Below are positions 1-8,894 of a DNA stretch of 64,000 nucleotides, piece after piece. The translations under genes were made by a program, and so were the position numbers. How positions within the stretch are numbered: the stretch's first letter is position 1; each line of letters opens with the position of its first letter. Below the pieces are notes generated by a model, which ran no database searches, was not told where the DNA came from, and saw only the letters and a program-made list of their open reading frames with translations. Origin of the DNA: CALBJU01 sp965247125 (GTDB taxonomy: Bacteria > Bacteroidota > Rhodothermia > Rhodothermales > UBA10348); the NCBI GenBank assembly GCA_965247125.1, contig CBDFGO010000003.1:434001-498000 (forward strand), written 5' to 3'.

Positions 1-1
1 G

Positions 2-52
2 GACGCCCTTCGAATGGGTGCCAATATTCTTGTTTACGCTATGATGAATTGA
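2..52 (+). CDS. C-terminal end of a gene entering from the left edge (possible DUF4159 protein)
   Basis: One frame is open from the window edge to a TGA at 50-52 and encodes DALRMGANILVYAMMN. The hydrophobic, glycine-containing tail resembles from memory the end of DUF4159 proteins, which finish in a similar 'RxGxNxxxYA' strand. Only 16 residues are visible, so the family assignment is a guess. The ending 88 bases before glyA and on the same strand fits a normal upstream neighbour. Another frame stays open to about 201 but would overlap glyA and looks non-coding. Confidence 0.35.
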   Translation, partial: DALRMGANILVYAMMN

Positions 53-140
53 AGCTGTCGCACTATTTTGCGGCGATCTGTCGGCGTTGTTTGATTGACG
101 TCGGCTTAGAAATTCAGACCGAAAGAATTGACAGTCTTCT

Positions 141-1454
141 ATGTTTACCTCCCACCTCGAACACACTGATCCTCAGATCCATGATGCGCTTCGGCGCGAA
201 GTAGATCGTCAGAATGAAGGCCTGGAACTCATTGCTTCCGAAAACTTCGTCTCGAGGGCTGTCATGCAGGCCATGGGTACGCCGCTGACGAACAAATATG
301 CGGAAGGTCTCCCGGGGAAACGCTATTACGGCGGGTGCCAGTTCGTAGACATCGTTGAAGACATCGCCCGAGATCGGGCAAAGTCGCTGTTTGGCTGTGA
401 ATGGGTCAACGTCCAGCCCCACTCTGGCGCTAACGCAAACGCTGCCGTCTACCTCACTCTGTTGAATCCAGGCGACACGTTTCTGGGTTTGGACCTCGCC
501 CACGGTGGACATCTGACCCACGGAAGCCCCGTCAATTTTTCGGGTATCCTTTACCGGGCTCAATACTACTGCGTCGAACGGGAAGGAGAGCTGAAGGGCC
601 GAATCGACATGAACAAGGTGCGAGAAAAAGCCAAAGAGATCCGTCCCAAGATGATCTCCATTGGAGCCTCTGCCTACAGTCGCGACTTCGACTACGTCGC
701 CTTTCGATCCATTGCCGATGAAGTGGGCGCATTTTTGTGGATGGACATGGCGCATACCGCCGGTCTGATTGCGACCGGACACCTGAACGATCCACTCCCG
801 CACTGTCACATCGTGTCCACGACCACGCACAAGACGCTCAGAGGACCGCGCGCCGGAATGCTCTTGATAGGGACAGATTCAGAGAACACGATTGGAAAAG
901 TGGCGCCCAAATCGGGCCGCGTAAAAAACTGGAGTGAACTTTTCGATTCATCCGTATTTCCGGGAATGCAGGGTGGACCCCTCATGCATGTGATTGCAGG
1001 AAAGGCCGTAGCATTCGCGGAAGCCCTGGAAGACTCGTTCAAGGAGTATTCGCGCCAGGTCATCTCGAACGCCAAGGCCATGACGGAAGCGTTTGTCGAG
1101 CTCGGATATGATGTCGTTTCGGGCGGAACCGACAACCATCTTGCGTTGATCGACCTGAGAAACAGAAATATCACCGGAAAGGAAGCGGAAGCGGCGCTCC
1201 AGGAGGCCGAATTGACCGTCAATAAGAACATGGTGCCGTATGACGACAAAAGTCCATTCGTAACAAGCGGTATCCGAATCGGTACACCTGCCATGACAAC
1301 CCGTGGACTCGTTGAAGATGATTTTCGGGATATTGTGGCCCTAATGGATCGAGTTATAACGAATCCACGAAATGAAGACGTAATCCGAGATGTAAAGGGA
1401 TCCATCCACGAACTGACTGCCCGATACCCCATGTATGATTTTGTGACGGCCTGA
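141..1454 (+). CDS. glyA: Serine hydroxymethyltransferase
   Basis: This cytosolic PLP enzyme interconverts serine and glycine while charging tetrahydrofolate with a one-carbon unit, feeding purine, thymidylate and methionine synthesis. The 437-residue product has the normal family length. The N-terminal LIASENFVS signature is at about 30-38, the glycine-rich GKRYYGGC stretch at 59-66, and the PLP-binding lysine lies in STTTHKTLRGPRAG (Lys231). The window also carries purL, metK and ahcY, which draw on the same one-carbon pool, though they are not adjacent. The next gene starts 21 bases downstream on the same strand, so co-transcription is likely. Confidence 0.97.
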   Translation: MFTSHLEHTDPQIHDALRREVDRQNEGLELIASENFVSRAVMQAMGTPLTNKYAEGLPGKRYYGGCQFVDIVEDIARDRAKSLFGCEWVNVQPHSGANANAAVYLTLLNPGDTFLGLDLAHGGHLTHGSPVNFSGILYRAQYYCVEREGELKGRIDMNKVREKAKEIRPKMISIGASAYSRDFDYVAFRSIADEVGAFLWMDMAHTAGLIATGHLNDPLPHCHIVSTTTHKTLRGPRAGMLLIGTDSENTIGKVAPKSGRVKNWSELFDSSVFPGMQGGPLMHVIAGKAVAFAEALEDSFKEYSRQVISNAKAMTEAFVELGYDVVSGGTDNHLALIDLRNRNITGKEAEAALQEAELTVNKNMVPYDDKSPFVTSGIRIGTPAMTTRGLVEDDFRDIVALMDRVITNPRNEDVIRDVKGSIHELTARYPMYDFVTA

Positions 1455-1475
1455 CAGCCTCACGACAACACCTTC

Positions 1476-2051
1476 ATGTCTGATCTTTCTCCTTCTACAT
1501 ACGACGAATTGGTTGATCTGGGCCGCCAGCTCTACAACCATGCCCTCGTAAAAAGTGAGCAGGAGGAGATTACAGACCCCAGAGGCCAGCCGATTGGCTG
1601 GCTGCTCGACACACGCATTCCGATGCTCAACGGCCATATAATGCCCGAGGTGGGTCGAGTGTTGAGCGAGAGGCTGATGCTCAAGGGCGTAGACCAGGTC
1701 GTGGGTTTTGGGTTCGGATCCTATGCATTGGTAGCCTCGGTCGTTGCCGCGAGTAGCGGTACGCCGTTCATGGGTGGATTTGTGCGTGAGCAGCGTAAAC
1801 CCCATGGGAGGAAACGACTTGTAGAAGGGCCGCTGGTCCGTGAAAAGCCGGTCGTACTCCTGGATGACATTCTCAACAGCGGCCGCTCGGCCCAGAAAGC
1901 CATCACACTTTTGAAGCAGGATGGATTCAATGTTGTTGGCATGATGACGCTCTTCAATTTTACGTGGAGCGGAGGCCGACCCAGACTCGAGAAACAAGGA
2001 TTATGGGTTGATTCATTGCTCGATTTGAACCTTCGAGAGAACGATCGGTAA
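1476..2051 (+). CDS. PRPP-binding phosphoribosyltransferase (orotate PRT-like)
   Basis: The 191-residue product has the type I phosphoribosyltransferase fold signature VVLLDDILNSGRSA at about 126-139, the acidic pair and small residues that hold PRPP. A FGFGSYALVA segment near 78-87 matches the earlier PPi loop region. Orotate phosphoribosyltransferases are the closest resemblance by length and motif, but the substrate cannot be read from the sequence and no other pyrimidine synthesis gene is adjacent. It lies between glyA and tatC with 21- and 35-base gaps, so a small operon is plausible. An alternative is a regulatory or salvage PRTase. Confidence 0.75.
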   Translation: MSDLSPSTYDELVDLGRQLYNHALVKSEQEEITDPRGQPIGWLLDTRIPMLNGHIMPEVGRVLSERLMLKGVDQVVGFGFGSYALVASVVAASSGTPFMGGFVREQRKPHGRKRLVEGPLVREKPVVLLDDILNSGRSAQKAITLLKQDGFNVVGMMTLFNFTWSGGRPRLEKQGLWVDSLLDLNLRENDR

Positions 2052-2086
2052 AGACCGCCAGCACTCTCTATCAGCTTGTTGTATCG

Positions 2087-2962
2087 ATGATTTCGTTTTT
2101 GAAAAGAAGGACCTCCCGGACTAGTGACGCCAATTCACCTGACACAAATGGCGCTGCGAACGGGCAAACCGATCTGGAAAAGGTAGAAGAATCCGAGATG
2201 GGTTTTCTGGATCACCTTGAAGAATTCAGATGGACCCTTTTCAAGGGCATGGGAGGGGTCATCGTCTGTACGATTATTGCCGGCATCTATCGACGGTGGG
2301 TGATCGATAACATATTGTTGGGCCCGAAGAAACCCGACTTCATCACCTATAGAATCTTCGGGATGGAAACGACGGATTTCGTCCTGCAGAACCGAACGGT
2401 TACCGGGCAATTTTTTACAGACTGGGGAACAGCTCTCGTAGTCGGAATAATTGTAGGGTCGCCAGTATTCGTCTACTACATGTGGAAGTTTATTGAGCCG
2501 GGCCTCTATCCCAATGAAAAGAAAGGACTTCGATTCGCGGCAGTGTTTGCCTCGTTTTTTTTCTTTCTGGGCATCTGTTTCGGCTTTTTTGTCATCACTC
2601 CACTGGCCCTGCAGTTCTTTGCGGCCTATTCCATATCACCGGAAATCGTCAATGAGTTCGATATCACCAAATACTTCGAGATGGTCACGTTCTGGTCTTT
2701 CGGGGTCGGGCTTTTGTTCGAGTTACCAGTGGTGATTTACTTCCTGGCCAAAATGGGAATCGCAACACCAGCGCGATTGCGCAAGTCGCGAAAATATGCG
2801 TTGATCAGCTGCCTGATTCTGGGTGCGCTCTTCACACCACCTGACCCGATATCCCAGATTCTGGTGGCTTCGCCGCTGCTGCTGCTGTACGAACTTTCCA
2901 TCTGGATTGCTGCCGTAGTTGAAAAACGAAAAGCGAAGGAGTTAGAAGAAGCTCTCGCGTGA
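2087..2962 (+). CDS. tatC: Sec-independent protein translocase TatC
   Basis: TatC is the polytopic inner-membrane receptor of the twin-arginine pathway, which recognises RR signal peptides and recruits TatA to export folded proteins. The 291-residue protein has a polar N-terminal extension of about 38 residues, then the hallmark MGFLDHLEEFRW at 38-49 and six hydrophobic segments. A FIEPGLYPNEKK loop follows at about 138-149, containing the conserved glutamate-proline after helix 2 and a 'PGLY..E' sequence. The FTPPDPISQ motif sits before the last helices. No tatA or tatB is visible nearby, so its partner must be encoded elsewhere. The lysine-rich tail KRKAKELEE is cytoplasmic. Confidence 0.96.
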   Translation: MISFLKRRTSRTSDANSPDTNGAANGQTDLEKVEESEMGFLDHLEEFRWTLFKGMGGVIVCTIIAGIYRRWVIDNILLGPKKPDFITYRIFGMETTDFVLQNRTVTGQFFTDWGTALVVGIIVGSPVFVYYMWKFIEPGLYPNEKKGLRFAAVFASFFFFLGICFGFFVITPLALQFFAAYSISPEIVNEFDITKYFEMVTFWSFGVGLLFELPVVIYFLAKMGIATPARLRKSRKYALISCLILGALFTPPDPISQILVASPLLLLYELSIWIAAVVEKRKAKELEEALA

Positions 2963-3054
2963 TTCGGATTTTCGCGCGAGTCCAGGCAGGTAGAAATCTG
3001 GCATCCTGAATCATCCACGCCCTCGTCGCGTCACACGGAGATCGCAATCCGGAC

Positions 3055-4701
3055 GTGACTATGAAACGTATCAGTGTTGTTCTTTCGGCCGTCCTGGCCC
3101 TGGGTGTCCTTCTCGTTGCCTTTCGGGCCGACGATGACTTGTTCGAGGTGAGGAAGAACTTCGAAATATTTGGGGCGCTGTACGAAGAAATTGCTGTGGG
3201 ATATGTAGATGAGGTACGGCCTCAACCGTTTATGCGGGCAGGCATCGAAGGAATGCTGGAACAGCTCGATCCCTATACCCATTTTTACGACGAAGCCGAT
3301 ATGCTCGACGTTCGGCTGCTCATGCAGCGGAAATTGGGTAGAGCGAGTATTTCGCTGGGCATTCGGGCGGGTCGCCTGACGATTCTTGCTCCTGAAGACG
3401 ATGCCGAGGCCTACCGCCAGGGACTCCGAACCGGCGACATCGTAGTCAAAATTGGCGAAACGCCAGCGGATGACATGACGGTTCAGGAAGCCCACGAACT
3501 GCTGGTTGGCGATCCGGGATCCACGATCGAGATGATCGTTCAGCGCTCGGGAGATATGGGGCTGCGGTCATTTGTTCTGAGGCGAAAGAGAATTCGTACC
3601 AGAAATGTCTCGTACTCGGGGTACCTGGGGCCAGACTTCACCGACGGCCTGGCATACGTGCGTTTGGATCAATTTGGAGACCGATCAGGACGGGAAGTCA
3701 TGCGCGCACTCAGAAATATGAACCGGGATGTCGAATTGACAGGGATCATTCTGGATCTGCGCAACAACCCTGGTGGCCTTCTCTCAGAAGCACTGAAGAT
3801 CGTTTCCCTGTTTGTGTCCAAGGGATCGGTTGTTGTGAGCACCCGATCTCGGGCCGATGCGTCGGTGACACAGTTCAAAACGGAAAATGACCCTCTCTTT
3901 CCGGAAACACCCCTTCTCATTCTCATCAATGAATACAGCGCTTCTGCGAGTGAAATCGTGGCTGGCTCACTCCAGGACCATGACCGCGCCGTTCTAATGG
4001 GAGGGACTTCCTTCGGAAAAGGACTGGTCCAGATCGTGCGCCCGTTGCCGCACAATACATCCTTGAAGTTGACCACATCCCACTACTTTCTTCCCTCTGG
4101 ACGCACAATCCATTCTGCCACTCTGAATTCTTCTTCAGCGACGGTCGCCACTCCAACCGTTGTCGAACAGAAGACGCTGAGAGGTCGAATGGTGCGCGGC
4201 GGAATTGGTGTCGAACCGGACATTGAACATCTGCAGGCGCCAAAAACTGAGCTGGAAAGAGCACTGGAGCGGGAGTCAGCGTTTTTTCTGTTCGCAGATG
4301 ATTGGGTAGCTGGTCATTGCAGTTCCGATGGGAAATGCACGGGTTCTGATGAGGTGATGGTCAAAGAATTCCGCACGTGGCTTGGCACGGATGGGTTTTC
4401 TCTGACGACGGATGCTGATTTGATGCTTCTCGAATTCGAAGAGGAGGCCACGCAAGACGGATTTCAATCGTTAACGGCGCCGATCGAAAGATTGCGTGAG
4501 GCCATGAAATCGGAAAAGGAGAATCAATTTGAGGAGATGGAGGCTCAAATAGTGCACGGAATCAATGTCGAAGTTCGAGCCCGGTTGCTGGATGAGCGGT
4601 CTCAAGTCGAAGCGGATATTTCGCAGGACGATTTGATTGCTCTCGCCAGAGACCTGCTCGACAGGAAGAATGACATCGAGAGAATCCTGGAACCGAATTA
4701 A
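3055..4701 (+). CDS. S41-family C-terminal processing peptidase
   Basis: The protein is a CtpA/Tsp-like serine protease acting in the periplasm. It opens with a hydrophobic signal or anchor (residues 4-24), followed by an N-terminal helical domain, a PDZ domain at about 95-165 and the S41 protease domain at about 195-340. The catalytic serine is read as Ser297 in NEYSASASEI and the lysine as Lys322 in FGKGLVQ; the 25-residue spacing equals that of E. coli Tsp. A long acidic helical C-terminal tail extends to residue 548. Annotation starts at the GTG/ATG zone at 3055; MKRIS two codons later is an equally good start. Its stop overlaps the convergent hydrolase gene by four bases. Confidence 0.93.
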   Translation: MTMKRISVVLSAVLALGVLLVAFRADDDLFEVRKNFEIFGALYEEIAVGYVDEVRPQPFMRAGIEGMLEQLDPYTHFYDEADMLDVRLLMQRKLGRASISLGIRAGRLTILAPEDDAEAYRQGLRTGDIVVKIGETPADDMTVQEAHELLVGDPGSTIEMIVQRSGDMGLRSFVLRRKRIRTRNVSYSGYLGPDFTDGLAYVRLDQFGDRSGREVMRALRNMNRDVELTGIILDLRNNPGGLLSEALKIVSLFVSKGSVVVSTRSRADASVTQFKTENDPLFPETPLLILINEYSASASEIVAGSLQDHDRAVLMGGTSFGKGLVQIVRPLPHNTSLKLTTSHYFLPSGRTIHSATLNSSSATVATPTVVEQKTLRGRMVRGGIGVEPDIEHLQAPKTELERALERESAFFLFADDWVAGHCSSDGKCTGSDEVMVKEFRTWLGTDGFSLTTDADLMLLEFEEEATQDGFQSLTAPIERLREAMKSEKENQFEEMEAQIVHGINVEVRARLLDERSQVEADISQDDLIALARDLLDRKNDIERILEPN

Positions 4702-5924
4702 TTTCTACCGGCCAGAATAAGCGCTGCGTATAGCAGGACGTTGGCACCGTTTACGATATTCTCCGGAGTTGTGTACTCGGTGGGGTTGTGGCTGATTCCG
4801 CCCTCACTCGGCACGAAGATCATTCCCGAGGGCACGCTTCCGCTCAGTATCTGGGCATCGTGACCGGCGCCACTCTTCATCCGATGTTGAGACAGACCGT
4901 GATCTGTTGCCGCCGCCTCGACCGCTGCGATGACGGCTTCGGAAAAGTCGCAGGGCTCTACGCGGGCCAGCGATCGAGACTCAATACTGCACGCACTCTC
5001 ACGACTCGTCTTCTGGATGATATTCGCGATCCGTGCCTCTACTCTTTCAAGGTTCTTTTCGTCAGGATGACGGGCGTCGATGGTAAATACGACCTCCTGG
5101 GGGATGACATTGACCAGATTCGGTTGATAGGTGACCGAGCCAATGGTCAGTCGCAAACCATCGATCAGGGAGGGAAGAAGGCGAAGCCTCGTCAAAATCG
5201 CCCCCGCTGCCTCACCAGCATCTCGCCTGCGTTCCATGGGTGTGGTCCCGGCGTGATTGGCGGCGCCGGTCACGGTGACTTCGGTCCACGACAGGCCTTG
5301 AACGCCCGTCACCACACCGACATCAATCTCTGTATCGACCAGGATGGGTCCTTGTTCGATATGCAACTCGAGAAAAAAATCGACCCTGATATCATCCAGC
5401 GTATCTGATCCAGCGTATTTCAGCCGATCGAGTTCCTCCCCAATGGCGACATCGTTCGTGTCGCGGGCTGAACGTGCATCTTCCAGCGAGACTCTGCCAC
5501 AATAGAACAGACTTCCCATCATGTCAGGCATGAATCGAACGCCTTCTTCGTTGACGAATGATGCCACGATAACCGACCTTCGGGGAAGAGAGCCCGATTT
5601 CACGATACATTCCACTGCTTCGAGAGCCGCCAGCACGCCCAGGGCACCATCATATTTACCGCCCGCAGCGACGGTGTCGGTGTGCGAGCCAATCATCACA
5701 GCGGGTAGATCCGTTTGCCCCCGGAGTATGCCGAAAAGATTTCCGATAGCGTCGATCCTGATTTCCAATCCCAGTCGTTTCAAGTGAGTGATCAGATACT
5801 CGCGCCCTGCCAGATCTTCGTCTGAAAACGCCAGACGGCACACACCACCTTCACTTCTGGCACCTATTGATGCCAGTTCTTCGAGGCGAGAAAGGAGTCT
5901 CTTCGACTTGATGCCGCCCATCAA
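4698..5924 (-). CDS. M20-family amidohydrolase (N-carbamoyl-L-amino-acid hydrolase / allantoate amidohydrolase type)
   Basis: This 408-residue zinc or manganese enzyme belongs to the hydantoinase/carbamoylase branch of peptidase family M20, which cleaves N-carbamoyl or ureido amides such as N-carbamoyl-amino acids or allantoate. Metal ligands are visible in order: GSHTDTV (His81), GGKYDGALG (Asp92), VNEEGVRF (Glu126/127), ELHIEQGP (His188) and SGAGHDAQ. The lid/dimerisation motif GAANHAGTTPMERRRDAG is present. No hydantoinase or allantoinase neighbours it, so the exact substrate is undetermined. It is convergent with the S41 gene and divergent from the DegP-like gene. Confidence 0.88.
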   Translation of the reverse strand: MMGGIKSKRLLSRLEELASIGARSEGGVCRLAFSDEDLAGREYLITHLKRLGLEIRIDAIGNLFGILRGQTDLPAVMIGSHTDTVAAGGKYDGALGVLAALEAVECIVKSGSLPRRSVIVASFVNEEGVRFMPDMMGSLFYCGRVSLEDARSARDTNDVAIGEELDRLKYAGSDTLDDIRVDFFLELHIEQGPILVDTEIDVGVVTGVQGLSWTEVTVTGAANHAGTTPMERRRDAGEAAGAILTRLRLLPSLIDGLRLTIGSVTYQPNLVNVIPQEVVFTIDARHPDEKNLERVEARIANIIQKTSRESACSIESRSLARVEPCDFSEAVIAAVEAAATDHGLSQHRMKSGAGHDAQILSGSVPSGMIFVPSEGGISHNPTEYTTPENIVNGANVLLYAALILAGRN

Positions 5925-6106
5925 TTCACAAAATTGAGATTCTCAAATAGTCAACCGGGGAAGATGCCACCAACCACCAATAGAAACCAGCCCGAAAAGG
6001 TCTCGTATGAAAGATTTCGAAACGACCAGTGCTCCAAGCGAAGAATATCCCAATTGAGTGGGCTGGGATGAAAAATGAAAACGACCTGTACGGTGGAAAG
6101 ACTCTA

Positions 6107-7258
6107 ATGCGTTTACGTTTGATGACCCTGTTCGTAGCAGGACTTTTATTTATGGGGTGCGATCAACCGGTTAAATCCCAGGACCAGACGAGTACCAGTA
6201 GCTTCCGATCTGAATCTGACGCGCTACCCTCGTTCGCAGACCCGATCGGCCAGGGCCGGACAACCGCCATTACGCGCGCCGTTCAAACGGCCTCACCCGC
6301 CGTGGTAAGTGTCAATGTTACCCAGACACAACAGGTCGCAGTTAATCTCTACAACGATCCGTTCTATCAGTTTTACTATGGCCGGCAACGCGCTCGCGTT
6401 ATGGAGCGACAGGTACAGTCCATGGGATCGGGATTTGTGATCAGCTCGGATGGATACATCGTCACAAATGATCATGTTGCTGGAAATGCATCTGAGATTA
6501 CCATTGCATTTCCAGACGGAACCACGCGACCTGCCCGATTAATTGGAACTGATACCGGGACCGATCTGGCTCTTTTAAAGGTCGACACCGATTCTTTTCT
6601 GGCCCATCTGGAGTTTGAATTGAACAGTGACCCGATCGTGGGCGAGTGGTCCATCGCGCTCGGGAATCCCTTTGGGCTATTCGAGGCCGCAGATCCAACG
6701 GTCACCGTCGGAGTCGTGAGCGCTACCGGTAGAGATTTGCAGCCGCAGAATGATCGATTTAATCTGGACATGATCCAGACCGACGCAGCCATCAACAAGG
6801 GCAACTCGGGCGGCCCCCTTCTCAATGCGCTGGGAAGAGTCATTGGCGTGAATACGGCGATATTCACGGAGACCGGTGGTTCCGTCGGAATTGGCTTTGC
6901 AGTCCCTGCCCAAAAAGCGGTCCGAATTCTTGAGGAGCTCCGCGATAAGGGGTATGTCGACAGATCGTACTACACGGGATTACAAGGCCGAACCCTACAG
7001 GCCAGGTGGGCTCAATCGCTGGGAATCGCGGAAGCCAGGGGAATTATTGTTCAGGAGGTAGATCCGGGATCTCCGGCCGATGACGCTGGATTTCAGCCCT
7101 ATGATGTCATCCGAACATTCGCTGGCAGCGACATCGATACCCTGGAAGACTTTGCCGCCTACCTGTATGAGTATCGGCCGGGTGATGTAGTAGAAATCGA
7201 AGTGATCAGAAACGGACGCCAGATTCCAATCTTAATGGAACTCGGGAGCCTGCGATAG
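6107..7258 (+). CDS. DegP/HtrA-like trypsin-family protease, predicted lipoprotein
   Basis: This envelope serine protease is of the Deg/HtrA type, which degrades or chaperones misfolded exported proteins. I choose the ATG at 6107 rather than two earlier in-frame starts, because it follows a GGAAAG and gives a clean lipoprotein signal with lipobox LLFMGC (Cys18). The trypsin-like domain has His123 (TNDHVAG), Asp153 (TGTDLALL) and Ser234 (NKGNSGGPL). One PDZ domain follows at about 290-380, so it resembles DegS-type single-PDZ members. The product is 383 residues. Lipid anchoring of a Deg protease is less usual than soluble export. Confidence 0.92.
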   Translation: MRLRLMTLFVAGLLFMGCDQPVKSQDQTSTSSFRSESDALPSFADPIGQGRTTAITRAVQTASPAVVSVNVTQTQQVAVNLYNDPFYQFYYGRQRARVMERQVQSMGSGFVISSDGYIVTNDHVAGNASEITIAFPDGTTRPARLIGTDTGTDLALLKVDTDSFLAHLEFELNSDPIVGEWSIALGNPFGLFEAADPTVTVGVVSATGRDLQPQNDRFNLDMIQTDAAINKGNSGGPLLNALGRVIGVNTAIFTETGGSVGIGFAVPAQKAVRILEELRDKGYVDRSYYTGLQGRTLQARWAQSLGIAEARGIIVQEVDPGSPADDAGFQPYDVIRTFAGSDIDTLEDFAAYLYEYRPGDVVEIEVIRNGRQIPILMELGSLR

Positions 7259-7287
7259 TTGCCATCTCGGCCCAGTCGGGGCTGCTA

Positions 7288-8100
7288 TTATCGCCGGTAA
7301 TACCACCCTTCTTCGAGACGAACCACGCCGCGGCGTTCCGTCCGAAATTTGATAGGGATGGTTCTCCGCCCAAGTTCTCTGGTGGCGGAATAGACTTCGA
7401 AATGCAGGTGTGGTCCGCTGGAAAATCCCGTATCGCCCGAAATGGCGATAATATCACCTGTTCTCACGGCGTCACCCATTTGCACCTGGACCCCGTTCTC
7501 GTCCAGATGAACGTAATTTCCGATGGTCCCGTCGTTATGCCGGATCTTGACGTAATTGGCCTTCGTCGAGAGTGAGGGATCTGGGCGGCCCTCGGTGAAG
7601 TCTTCCACCAGTTCCATCACGATTCCGCCTCGGGCCGCCCGAATGGGAGTTCCGACCGGCATGTCCCAATCGATCGCATATTTCCCTTCATGGGTCGCGC
7701 CGCCAAGAAAGCCCTGACCCACCAGATACTCATCCCCGCTCGAGTAAGGGAGTTGGTATACGTGGCCCTGTCGGTGGCGAGCTTTGTAATTGCCGAGGAT
7801 CCATTTCAGATTGAAAGAAAACGCCCAGCGGTCTCCTGGCTCCTTCACCCGCAGCGTCATAATCAGCGTCCGCGATCCTCCGGGAAAACTATCGGTAAGC
7901 GGCAGCCGGACACTTGGCCTCATGTTTTCCAGTTCCATGTCCAGAACCATTGTAAAGTCCCACTTCACGAGGCTGAGGACGTAGATGTTTACCTGCGTGG
8001 CCGTTTCTTCCGTCTCGATACAAAACGTCTCGTCATAGCAATCCAGAATCCGGTTGCGCTGGATTGGAAAGAGCATTACGAAGGCGAGAAGTGCTAACAT
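7288..8100 (-). CDS. M23 (LytM)-family metallopeptidase
   Basis: The 270-residue protein begins with a short hydrophobic signal, continues with a beta-rich region of about 120 residues, and ends with a LytM domain. The zinc-site features are the aspartate in YAIDWDMPVGTPI, the loop RAARGGIV and the C-terminal GPHLHFE with the HxH pair. In this subgroup the first ligand is less clear, because the usual His lies in a THEGKYAID context with unusual spacing. Such enzymes cut peptidoglycan cross-links or act as adaptors for septal amidases. It is 113 bases downstream of rpe on the same strand, possibly a read-through of the nuo-rpe unit. Confidence 0.85.
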   Translation of the reverse strand: MLALLAFVMLFPIQRNRILDCYDETFCIETEETATQVNIYVLSLVKWDFTMVLDMELENMRPSVRLPLTDSFPGGSRTLIMTLRVKEPGDRWAFSFNLKWILGNYKARHRQGHVYQLPYSSGDEYLVGQGFLGGATHEGKYAIDWDMPVGTPIRAARGGIVMELVEDFTEGRPDPSLSTKANYVKIRHNDGTIGNYVHLDENGVQVQMGDAVRTGDIIAISGDTGFSSGPHLHFEVYSATRELGRRTIPIKFRTERRGVVRLEEGWYYRR

Positions 8101-8213
8101 GGCCCGGTATTCAGGAAAACCCGGAAGATTGGACCGAAAGACTCAAAACCGGTTCCGAAGGGCAACCACGAGTGCCCCGCTGAGGTCGTTCTGACCTTGG
8201 AAAGATTCAGCAA

Positions 8214-8876
8214 CTACCACGCGTTGGTGATGGCGGCTACGTTGTCTGCGACCGAGCCGGATCCGCCGAATACGGCGCTTCCAGCCACGATAACATCTGC
8301 ACCCGCGCCAGTAACTTCGGCAACGTTCGTGGCTTTCACGCCGCCATCCACTTCGAGATGTGCGGAAGACCCGATAGCGTCCAGCATGCCTCGCAGGCGG
8401 CGAATCTTGTCGGTGCTGGCCTCGATGTAGGACTGCCCGCCAAATCCTGGATTGACCGACATGATGAGCGCAAGGTCGATATCGGGCAGGATTTCTTCGA
8501 GGCTGGAGAGGGGAGTGCCTGGATTCAGGGTCACTCCGGGGCGCGCGCCGGCGGCGCGGATGGCCTGGATCGTGCGGTGCAGGTGCGTGGCGGCTTCAAC
8601 GTGGACCGTGATGATGTCGGCGCCGGCGCGCGCAAACGCGTCGACATAGTCATCAGGGTTTTGAATCATAAGGTGGACATCGAGAACTGCTCCGGTTTCG
8701 TCTGCGAGAGGGCGAAGCGCTTCGACGATGAGTGGACCAATCGTGATGTTCGGCACGAAGTGTCCGTCCATCACATCGATGTGTAGCCACTTGGCCCCGG
8801 CACCCAGTGCTTCCCGACAGTGATCGTCCAGCCGTGCGAAGTCAGCTGAAAGAATACTGGGAGATAGAATGGGCAT
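8214..8876 (-). CDS. rpe: Ribulose-phosphate 3-epimerase
   Basis: This cytosolic TIM-barrel enzyme interconverts ribulose 5-phosphate and xylulose 5-phosphate in the pentose phosphate pathway. The 220-residue product carries SILSADFARL at 5-14, HIDVMDGHFVPN at about 32-43 with metal-binding His and Asp, LMIQNPDDY at about 69-77, a VNPGFGGQSYI loop at about 140-150, and LEVDGGVKATN at about 174-184. It starts only 18 bases after nuoH on the same strand and is probably co-transcribed with the NADH dehydrogenase operon, an arrangement with no obvious biochemical reason. Confidence 0.96.
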   Translation of the reverse strand: MPILSPSILSADFARLDDHCREALGAGAKWLHIDVMDGHFVPNITIGPLIVEALRPLADETGAVLDVHLMIQNPDDYVDAFARAGADIITVHVEAATHLHRTIQAIRAAGARPGVTLNPGTPLSSLEEILPDIDLALIMSVNPGFGGQSYIEASTDKIRRLRGMLDAIGSSAHLEVDGGVKATNVAEVTGAGADVIVAGSAVFGGSGSVADNVAAITNAW

Positions 8877-8894
8877 GGGAGCGGCCGGTAATGG

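Noticed and set aside
114..830. Long open frame antisense to glyA (238 codons)
   Set aside because: It is a shadow of the strongly conserved glyA frame, with no recognisable motif of its own.
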